8,501 bases of DNA from Thiotrichales bacterium (GTDB lineage Bacteria > Pseudomonadota > Gammaproteobacteria > JAAZVR01). The notes under the pieces are model-generated. The model saw only the letters and a program-made list of their open reading frames with translations. It searched no databases and was not told where the DNA came from. This document shows, in pieces, positions 1 to 5,086 of this stretch. Position numbers and translations under genes: made by a program. The stretch lies in contig JAAZVR010000039.1 of NCBI GenBank assembly GCA_018623305.1, forward strand, positions 1 through 8,501, given 5' to 3'. Positions within the stretch are counted from its first letter, which is position 1; each line of letters begins with the position of its first letter.

Positions 1-42
1 GGTGTTTATCACAACCTACTGCGTAAATGGGTCGAGGTGTGA
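1..42 (+). CDS. Possible C-terminal end of an upstream gene (partial)
   Basis: Frame 1 is open from the left edge and ends at a TGA at 40-42, giving the tail GVYHNLLRKWVEV. The other two plus frames also close soon (about 22-24 and 52-54), so the case rests only on a plausible protein-like tail and on the non-coding look of the sequence after it. Thirteen residues are too few to assign a family. If real, it is co-directional with modABC and separated from it by the terminator at 165-193. Confidence 0.3.
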   Translation, partial: GVYHNLLRKWVEV

Positions 43-64
43 ATCGGTGGTGTAACAAAATTTG

Positions 65-142
65 ATTAGCGATACAATTGGCAACAAATTTAAATTATGA
101 CTTTCAATGTTTTGTAATCAAAATGAATGAACTATCGCTAAT
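65..142. repeat. 10-bp perfect inverted repeat flanking a 58-bp AT-rich spacer
   Basis: The arms are ATTAGCGATA at 65-74 and TATCGCTAAT at 133-142, perfect reverse complements. The spacer is AT-rich and shows no convincing ORF. The right arm with its flank (ACTATCGCTAAT, 131-142) matches 9 of 12 bases of the left half of the ModE-like operator (ACTATCGTTATA, 195-206). The arms could therefore be extra regulator half-sites or the base of an RNA stem; neither is proven. Together with the terminator and promoter this accounts for the 206-bp non-coding gap. Confidence 0.4.
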
Positions 143-164
143 GAAAACATAATTGTTGAGTAGT

Positions 165-193
165 AAGGCCAATCGTTTATTGGCTTTCTTTTT
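165..193 (+). terminator. Rho-independent terminator upstream of modA
   Basis: Arms AAGGCCAAT (165-173) and ATTGGCTTT (179-187) form a 9-bp stem with one G-T(U) wobble and a CGTTT loop, followed by CTTTTT at 188-193. This is a textbook intrinsic terminator for plus-strand transcription. It lies about 120 bp past the only visible upstream stop, so it ends either a long 3' UTR or a short RNA from the gap. Its T-run merges with the modA -35 element. Confidence 0.75.
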
Positions 194-220
194 GACTATC
201 GTTATAGCCTTCGGTATATT
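192..220 (+). promoter_or_regulatory. sigma-70 promoter of modABC
   Basis: TTGACT at 192-197 and TATATT at 215-220 are separated by exactly 17 bp, close to the sigma-70 consensus. The predicted start of transcription near 227 leaves a leader of only about 22 nt before the modA ATG at 249. No other comparable promoter is seen before modB or modC, so this probably drives the whole operon. Confidence 0.7.
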
Positions 221-223
221 ACG
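200..223. promoter_or_regulatory. Predicted ModE-type molybdate-responsive operator
   Basis: An imperfect palindrome with arms CGTTATA (200-206) and TATTACG (217-223) has one mismatch from symmetry and spans 24 bp. From memory, the E. coli modA operator bound by molybdate-ModE has the same 24-bp length and the same CGTTATA-type left arm. Here the site covers the promoter spacer and the -10, so binding should block RNA polymerase. The inferred role is repression of modABC when molybdate is plentiful. No modE gene is present in the window. Confidence 0.7.
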
Positions 224-248
224 AAAAAATACTAAACGGCAATGAGTA

Positions 249-1016
249 ATGAACTTCAAAAAAACAGGATTAACCTTTATTTCAGGCGCGTTATTAATGG
301 CCTCAAGCACAATCGCGCAAGCTGAGGAAATCAAAGTCGCGGTGGCGGCAAATTTCTATTCAGTGCTGCAAAAATTAGCAGTGCCGTTTGAGCAACAAAC
401 GGGTTATCAGGTGAAAATTTCTTCAGGCCCAACTGGCAAACTCAAAGCACAAATTGCTAATGGCGCGCCCTTTGATGTGTTTTTAGCGGCCGATGTGAAA
501 AGCCCGAAGGCTTTAGATCAAGGGGGCTTTATTAAGCCAGGTTCTCGTTTTACTTATTCGTATGGGCGACTGGCTTTGTGGTCGCCGACGGCAAACGATG
601 CAGCGCAGGTTGAGCAACAGCTGAACGATAAAGCGTGGCGTTATTTGGCCATTGCCAACCCTAAGGCGGCGCCGTATGGCGTAGCGGCGGTCAGTGTATT
701 GAAACACTTAAATGTGTACGATCAGTACAAAAAAGGGCATTTAGTGATGGGTGAAAATATCGGTCAAACTTATCAATTTGTGGCGACGAAAAACGCACAA
801 GCGGGCATGGTGGCGTATTCGTATGTGAAAGACCCGAAACACTCGAATCAAGGTGCTTATTGGTTGATTCCAGCTGAGTGGCATGCGCCTTTGGAGCAAC
901 AAGCGGTGATTACAAAAAAAGGCCAAGATAAAGCGGCGGCTCAAGCGTTTATGGATTTCTTGAAGTCCGACCAAGCCAAGGCTATGATTCTGACTTTCGG
1001 TTATGCAGTTCCCTAA
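249..1016 (+). CDS. modA: Molybdate ABC transporter, periplasmic substrate-binding protein
   Basis: This is a 255-residue periplasmic protein that captures molybdate (and probably tungstate) and delivers it to ModBC. Residues 1-25 are a Sec signal peptide (KK near the start, hydrophobic core, likely cut after AQA). The mature protein begins EEIKVAVAANF, followed by family signatures: NFYS (35-38) and KISSGPTGK (56-64), which supply oxyanion-binding serines; PYG (142-144); GQTYQFV (172-178); and GMVAYSY with Tyr190. Length is normal for the family. The ATG at 249 is preceded by only a weak Shine-Dalgarno (TGAG), but it is the start that gives a proper signal peptide. It is the first gene of modABC, behind a promoter overlaid by a ModE-like site. 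The stop codon lies inside the first copy of a 14-bp tandem duplication. Function is well supported by the adjoining modB and modC. Confidence 0.95.
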   Translation: MNFKKTGLTFISGALLMASSTIAQAEEIKVAVAANFYSVLQKLAVPFEQQTGYQVKISSGPTGKLKAQIANGAPFDVFLAADVKSPKALDQGGFIKPGSRFTYSYGRLALWSPTANDAAQVEQQLNDKAWRYLAIANPKAAPYGVAAVSVLKHLNVYDQYKKGHLVMGENIGQTYQFVATKNAQAGMVAYSYVKDPKHSNQGAYWLIPAEWHAPLEQQAVITKKGQDKAAAQAFMDFLKSDQAKAMILTFGYAVP

Positions 1017-1035
1017 AGGCAGTTCCCTAAAGGCA
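1005..1035 (+). repeat. 14-bp perfect tandem duplication at the modA-modB junction
   Basis: GCAGTTCCCTAAAG occurs at 1005-1018 and again at 1019-1032, followed by GCA (1033-1035), so a 31-bp tract has perfect period 14. The first copy contains the last residues and TAA stop of modA. The second copy is non-coding and supplies the AAAGG (1029-1033) that serves as ribosome binding site for modB. Without the duplication the gap between the genes would be 12 bp instead of 26. Confidence 0.95.
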
Positions 1036-1042
1036 TGGATGA

Positions 1043-1750
1043 ATGAATGAAGCTCAATGGATCATTTTTGGCGTTGCAATTGACCCGACGCCGATTTTTC
1101 TGACCTTTAAAGTCGCGCTTGTTACAACGATTGTACTGCTGACTATCGGTATTCCGATGGCATGGTGGATGGCGCGAATGCAATCACGTTGGAAAGTCTT
1201 TTTAGAAGCAGTTGTTGCCTTGCCTTTGGTGTTGCCACCTACCGTGCTCGGTTTTTATATGCTGATTTTGATGAATCCTGAAGGCAGTGTGGCCACGGCT
1301 TTGCGTGTGTTTGGGCATGATGGACAGCTCACTTTTACTTTTGCAGGCCTTGTCGTGGCGTCTGCGTTTTATTCCCTTCCCTTTGCGGTTCAGCCTTTGA
1401 TGCACGCCTTTGAACAAGTCCCACAAGATTTGATTGATGCGGCAAAAACCATGCGCGCGAAAACCCTCGATTGGTTTTACAACATTGTGTTGCCGCTTTC
1501 GCGTCGAGGCTTATTGACCGCCGCGACCTTGGCGTTTGCGCATACGGTCGGCGAATTCGGTGTGGTCTTAATGGTCGGCGGTAATATTCCAGGAGAGACG
1601 CGGATGGTGTCGATTGCGATTTTTGATCACGTCGAAACCTTGGAATATGCTCAAGCGCACGTGCTTTCAACCTTGATGTTGATTTTCTCATTCTCGGTGC
1701 TGTTCTTGGTGTATGCCTTAAATCGCCGTTTTGCGGTGAAGGTGGGATAA
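1043..1750 (+). CDS. modB: Molybdate ABC transporter, permease protein
   Basis: This 235-residue inner-membrane permease forms the molybdate channel as a dimer and couples to ModC. About five to six hydrophobic segments are visible, including ones near residues 20-42, 55-77, 98-120 and 207-226. The EAA coupling loop is DAAKTMRAK (132-140) followed by the VLPL stretch, then the ModB-type GEFGVVLMVGGNIPGETR block (about 170-187). The Gly usual in the EAA loop is Arg138 here, a substitution I recall from other proteins of this subgroup. Of the closely spaced ATGs at 1035, 1039, 1043 and 1047, only 1043 opens the full frame. AAAGG at 1029-1033 is a well-spaced Shine-Dalgarno. The TAA stop directly abuts the modC ATG, so translational coupling is likely. 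Confidence 0.95.
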   Translation: MNEAQWIIFGVAIDPTPIFLTFKVALVTTIVLLTIGIPMAWWMARMQSRWKVFLEAVVALPLVLPPTVLGFYMLILMNPEGSVATALRVFGHDGQLTFTFAGLVVASAFYSLPFAVQPLMHAFEQVPQDLIDAAKTMRAKTLDWFYNIVLPLSRRGLLTAATLAFAHTVGEFGVVLMVGGNIPGETRMVSIAIFDHVETLEYAQAHVLSTLMLIFSFSVLFLVYALNRRFAVKVG

Positions 1751-2809
1751 ATGTTGCAGATTTCTTTAGACGTTCATTATTCAGACTTTCATTTGTCAGT
1801 GAGTGATTTAGCGATTCAAACGCATGGAGTAACGGCCTTGTTTGGTCGTTCAGGCAGTGGTAAATCGACGTTGTTAAAAGCGATTGCAGGACTGGAGCCG
1901 ATGGCCGCTGGGCGTATTGAGTTTAATGGAGAGACTTGGTTGGCGCAGTCAAAATCCACCCCCACTCAGCAGCGCAATATTGGCTATGTGTTTCAGCAAG
2001 GTGCGCTTTTTCCGACGATGACTGTGCGTGAAAATTTAGCCTTCGCTCGCGATCGAGCGCCGAAAGATTTGGGTTTGGAAACGATAGCGAAGGCCTGTCA
2101 AATTGAGCATCGTTTGGATGCGAATGTGGCGTCTCTTTCGGGTGGTGAAAAACAGCGTGCAGTGATTGCGCGGACTTTGTTGTCTGCGCCTGATTTATTG
2201 CTGTTGGATGAACCTATGTCTGCTCTGGACAGTCAAACCAAATTGGAGATTTTGCCGTTTTTAGAGCATTTAAAAATTGAGCTTAATTTGCCGATTATCT
2301 TGGTCAGTCATAGTCCTGATGAAGTGCTTCGTTTAGCCGATCAGGTGGTGTTTATGGCCGATGGTCGGGTGAGCTCGGTGGAGTCCGTTGAACACGCTGT
2401 GAGTCGCAGCGACTCGCCGTTGTTTGTCGAAAGTGGCCCAGTGTCGCTGTTATCTGCGGTGAAAGCGCAGGAAGATGCGGATGACCATATTGTTGAGTGG
2501 ACGATAGCGGGTTCGAAACAATCGTTGCTGTTGCCGATTCACGAAGACCATGACATGAATGAAGCGCGTTTGAGCATTCGCGCGGCAGATGTATCGATTG
2601 CTTTAGAACAACCCACACGGACCAGTTTACTCAATCATTTACACGGCACCGTGTCTGCGATTGAGATCCAAGGCCATAGTGCTTTGGTGAGTGTCGATGT
2701 GGATGGGCATTGTGTGTATGCACAGATTACCCAACGTTCAGTACGAGCCTTGGGCCTGCAAGTTGGGCAATCTGTGGTGGCGTCGGTGAAAGGCGTCAGC
2801 GTGGTTTAG
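1751..2809 (+). CDS. modC: Molybdate ABC transporter, ATP-binding protein
   Basis: This 352-residue cytoplasmic ATPase powers ModAB and has the same length as E. coli ModC as I recall it. ABC motifs appear in order: Walker A GRSGSGKST (32-40), Q-loop FQQ (81-83), signature LSGGEKQR (129-136), Walker B LLLLDEP (149-155), D-loop SALD (157-160) and H-loop His187. After a linker, residues about 290-352 look like the C-terminal TOBE/Mop molybdate-binding domain that distinguishes ModC from generic ABC ATPases. The ATG follows the modB stop with no gap, and its ribosome binding site (AAGGTG, 1738-1743) lies in the end of modB. The last 14 bp overlap the end of the opposing chalcone-isomerase-like gene, leaving no room for a separate terminator. 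Confidence 0.95.
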   Translation: MLQISLDVHYSDFHLSVSDLAIQTHGVTALFGRSGSGKSTLLKAIAGLEPMAAGRIEFNGETWLAQSKSTPTQQRNIGYVFQQGALFPTMTVRENLAFARDRAPKDLGLETIAKACQIEHRLDANVASLSGGEKQRAVIARTLLSAPDLLLLDEPMSALDSQTKLEILPFLEHLKIELNLPIILVSHSPDEVLRLADQVVFMADGRVSSVESVEHAVSRSDSPLFVESGPVSLLSAVKAQEDADDHIVEWTIAGSKQSLLLPIHEDHDMNEARLSIRAADVSIALEQPTRTSLLNHLHGTVSAIEIQGHSALVSVDVDGHCVYAQITQRSVRALGLQVGQSVVASVKGVSVV

Positions 2810-3326
2810 CGGATAAAAGCTGATCTCTAACGTCTTTAGACAGCGCGTTTTCCCCAAGCCAAATAGAGAAGTATGTTTCCTTGAACCCCTGAGTTTGAGT
2901 TTCATAAATTGGGGTGTTGTTTAGAGCTAAAACCGTGCCTTTTTCAGGTAGGTGCTCAAGTGTGTAGCAATCCCCTTTAGCTACAGACTTATATTGGTTA
3001 TGTAGCTGATTTATTGAGGCTTTTACATCGCTTGGAAGCTGATCTGGTAAGGCCTTATTAGCAGCTTTGATTATGTCTTCTCGATCAATTGAGCGGTGGT
3101 AGCATAATTCGAGTTTCAACGGCGTTTCGTGCGCTAGAGCATTATCAGGTGAAATCTCGATAGGACTGTAGAGCTTCGCATCATAAATGGAAATGAACCC
3201 TGCCCATTTTGCTTGAGCTTCACCCACCATCGCCCAATTTGCATAAGCAGTCTGGCTAAGAAACAAAAATAAGCTGACTAAGATTTTTTGAAAAATAAAG
3301 TGACTTCGCCCAATCGAATGCCCCAT
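2796..3326 (-). CDS. Secreted chalcone-isomerase-like domain protein
   Basis: This 176-residue protein has a signal peptide (core ILVSLFLFLSQTAYA at 15-29, probable cut before NW). The mature part, with WAGFISIYDAKLYSP near the start, a LELCYHRSIDREDI segment and an F-S-I-WLGE stretch near the end, resembles bacterial chalcone-isomerase-like domains (Chalcone_3 type). These fold like plant chalcone isomerase, but a flavonoid role in bacteria is not implied, and the real substrate is unknown; it may be lipid- or fatty-acid-related. The ATG at 3326 lies inside the DUF3833 gene (49-bp overlap). It is preceded by a strong Shine-Dalgarno, GAGGTGA, and no later start would keep the signal peptide, so the overlap looks real and the two genes are probably translationally coupled. 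Its end overlaps modC by 14 bp. Confidence 0.78.
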   Translation of the reverse strand: MGHSIGRSHFIFQKILVSLFLFLSQTAYANWAMVGEAQAKWAGFISIYDAKLYSPIEISPDNALAHETPLKLELCYHRSIDREDIIKAANKALPDQLPSDVKASINQLHNQYKSVAKGDCYTLEHLPEKGTVLALNNTPIYETQTQGFKETYFSIWLGENALSKDVRDQLLSAKPR

Positions 3327-3802
3327 TTACTCACCTCTGCACGATTAATCATAGTGGTGTTATCTTGTAAAAACATCCAGTCATCAAATTGGACGTTAAC
3401 CACTCTATCGCCAATTGGCAAAGCCAATGTATAAGACCAATTCAGTACACTGCCTGCGGATGAGCCTTTGGCATGTCCAATGACATCTTCTGCTGTGCCA
3501 ATGTAGTGCCCATCTTCTGTTTGGGTAATTGTCCAAATTCGTGTTTGCTTTTCACCGTCATCATAAATGAATCGTTCGTCTAACGTCAGAACATTGCCTT
3601 CAATTGTTCCTGTGATTGTGACGTTGAAACGACGTTTAAGCGTACCAAATCGGTCTTGAAATTGTCCCCAAGCCTCAGTTTTACCCTCAAAGTAATTGAA
3701 TAAATCAAATTTTGGTTGAGTATGGGCATAGTCTTGGACTTTCATAGAGGAACATCCTGTGATGAGGCTAAAAATTACGGCAAACAAGGCAGTACGAAAC
3801 AT
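3278..3802 (-). CDS. DUF3833-family lipoprotein
   Basis: This 174-residue protein carries a lipoprotein signal peptide: MFRTALFAVIF then SLITGC, with the lipidated Cys at residue 17 and Ser at +2, which predicts outer-membrane sorting. The body (KFDLFNYFEGKTEAWGQF, then RFNVTITGTIEG, LDERFIYDDGE and DRVVNVQFDDWMF) matches the look of DUF3833 proteins, a small beta-rich family of unknown function. It is the first gene of a two-gene unit with the chalcone-isomerase-like gene. In other gammaproteobacteria these families are often found with MFS, cyclopropane-fatty-acid-synthase-like and amine-oxidase-like genes (recalled, not checked here). The ATG at 3802 has only a weak upstream purine stretch. 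A possible minus-strand promoter lies at 3836-3863. Confidence 0.82.
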   Translation of the reverse strand: MFRTALFAVIFSLITGCSSMKVQDYAHTQPKFDLFNYFEGKTEAWGQFQDRFGTLKRRFNVTITGTIEGNVLTLDERFIYDDGEKQTRIWTITQTEDGHYIGTAEDVIGHAKGSSAGSVLNWSYTLALPIGDRVVNVQFDDWMFLQDNTTMINRAEVSKWGIRLGEVTLFFKKS

Positions 3803-3835
3803 ACTTTTTAATCCGATTCATGAATTTAGATTATA

Positions 3836-3863
3836 TTTATACATAACGTATATGTTTTATCAA
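3836..3863 (-). promoter_or_regulatory. Possible sigma-70 promoter for the DUF3833 - chalcone-isomerase-like unit
   Basis: On the minus strand TTGATA (3863-3858) and TATAAA (3841-3836) are 16 bp apart, with transcription predicted near 3829 and the DUF3833 ATG at 3802. The match is moderate in AT-rich DNA, and a second -10 lookalike (TATAAT) lies further downstream with a spacer too long for this -35. The palindrome at 3838-3855 falls within it. Confidence 0.35.
3838..3855. promoter_or_regulatory. Palindromic candidate operator in the divergent DUF3833/MFS control region
   Basis: Two overlapping perfect 5-bp inverted repeats occur: TATAC-N5-GTATA (3838-3852) and ACATA-N5-TATGT (3841-3855). 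They sit between the divergent starts at 3802 and 3875 and across the candidate minus-strand promoter. The form suits a dimeric repressor or a MerR-like regulator, but AT-rich DNA makes short palindromes common and no regulator gene is nearby. Confidence 0.4.
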
Positions 3864-3874
3864 GGATTTGTATA

Positions 3875-5086
3875 GTGTTTGTTTATGCCTTAATGTCCAT
3901 CCCCTTGGTAATCCTCTCATTGCCAATCTACATGTATCTTCCTAGCTTTTATGCTGAGCAGTTTGGGTTGAGCTTGGGAGCTATTGGCTTGGTACTTTTT
4001 CTGATTCGATTGACCGATGTCATAACGGATTCTTGGGTGGGAGTGCAATCCGACCGGATTCCGTTAGGGCGCACTCAGCAAATGATCTTAAGTTCGCTTG
4101 TTTTGAGTGCGTCGGTTTGGTATCTGATGAATCCAGCTGAATGGATGCAAACACTATTAGGGCTTTCGGTGCTGAGTTTTATCACCTTTTTAGCGTGGAC
4201 TTGGGTCAATGTGCCTTATCAAGCGATGTTGGCAGAAGTATCAGATTCAAAGACTCGTTCAACCTGGGCCAGCACCCGTGAGGCGTTTTCGATTCTCGGT
4301 GTTATAGGTTTAATGATGGCTCCAGTTTTGCTTAATGTTGAGCCCTCGTCGGTGGAATTCTTTGAGCTTTTTAGCCAATTTTTTATTGTGATTCTATTCA
4401 GTATTTTGTTTGCGTATTGGCTGAGTTTTCGAAGCATATCTTCACGACCCTCTCTAAATTGGAATTACAAAAAACTAATCCAAGAGGCACCTGAGACAGT
4501 TGCTATTATGCCCAGCTATTTTTTGAATAACTTGGCCAATGCACTGCCCGCAGTTTTGTTTGTGATGTTTGTCTCGGACGTTTTAAAGCTCAAGGAGGAC
4601 ATGGGTATTTTGCTTTTGAGTTACTTTTTTGCTGGCTTATTAGCCTTACCTTTGTGGGTGTATTGGGCTAAAAAAGTGGGTCAAATGGTGGCTTGGAAAC
4701 ATTCAATGATACTTGCCAGCGTGTGTTTTTCAGGTGTTTTTCTTCTAAGTGCAGGAGATTTTTGGGGATTCTGGCTGATTTGCGTTTTGACAGGTTTGAG
4801 TCTGGGCGTTGATCTGGCGATACCAAGCGCGTATCAAGCAAATTTAGCGGATCGAGTAAACCGAAGGTTAAATACGAGTATTAGTGGCACATTGTTTGGG
4901 GTGTGGGGGTTGCTGACAAAGTTGTCTATGGCCATGGCCGTAGGGATCGCTTTGCCAGTGGTAGATTTTTTGGGTGTTTCTTGGGTTTGGGTTATGTATG
5001 CCCTACTGCCAATTATGCTCAAACTTTGGGCGGTTGTTCTTCTGGGGCGTGATCGCCCAACACAATCGCCATCCAGTGCGGGTTAG
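3875..5086 (+). CDS. MFS transporter of the GPH/MelB (MFS_2) type
   Basis: This 403-residue inner-membrane protein has roughly twelve hydrophobic segments. Between helices 2 and 3 it shows the sodium/melibiose-type motif RLTDVITDSWVGVQSDR (45-61: Arg45, Asp48, Asp52, Gly56, Asp60, Arg61). A second family mark is NVPYQAMLAEVSDSKTRS (112-129). These point to the glycoside-pentoside-hexuronide cation symporter group, but members with lipid-like substrates exist, so a sugar substrate cannot be assumed. The GTG start has a good AAGGA at 3862-3866, eight bases upstream; the nearby ATG at 3852 is out of frame. It is divergent from the DUF3833 gene and probably belongs with it functionally. The stop codon overlaps the stop of the opposing Fic gene by 4 bp (5083-5086). 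Confidence 0.87.
   Translation: MFVYALMSIPLVILSLPIYMYLPSFYAEQFGLSLGAIGLVLFLIRLTDVITDSWVGVQSDRIPLGRTQQMILSSLVLSASVWYLMNPAEWMQTLLGLSVLSFITFLAWTWVNVPYQAMLAEVSDSKTRSTWASTREAFSILGVIGLMMAPVLLNVEPSSVEFFELFSQFFIVILFSILFAYWLSFRSISSRPSLNWNYKKLIQEAPETVAIMPSYFLNNLANALPAVLFVMFVSDVLKLKEDMGILLLSYFFAGLLALPLWVYWAKKVGQMVAWKHSMILASVCFSGVFLLSAGDFWGFWLICVLTGLSLGVDLAIPSAYQANLADRVNRRLNTSISGTLFGVWGLLTKLSMAMAVGIALPVVDFLGVSWVWVMYALLPIMLKLWAVVLLGRDRPTQSPSSAG

Noticed and set aside
43..164. A molybdenum-cofactor riboswitch upstream of modA
   Set aside because: The stretch before the terminator is AT-rich and lacks the stacked GC stems expected for that RNA, and the modA promoter lies after the terminator, so it would not be in the modA leader.
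104..334. 76-residue minus-strand open frame across the modA promoter and signal peptide
   Set aside because: It runs antisense through the terminator, promoter, operator and the start of modA, and its protein has no family-like features.
1335..1691. 118-residue minus-strand open frame inside modB
   Set aside because: It is wholly antisense to a well-supported permease, and its basic, low-information sequence is typical of a shadow frame.
2401..2415. Perfect palindrome GAGTCGC-A-GCGACTC inside modC
   Set aside because: It lies in the coding sequence of the linker (VSRSDSP), far from any gene start. No repeat copies or gene boundary support a regulatory role.
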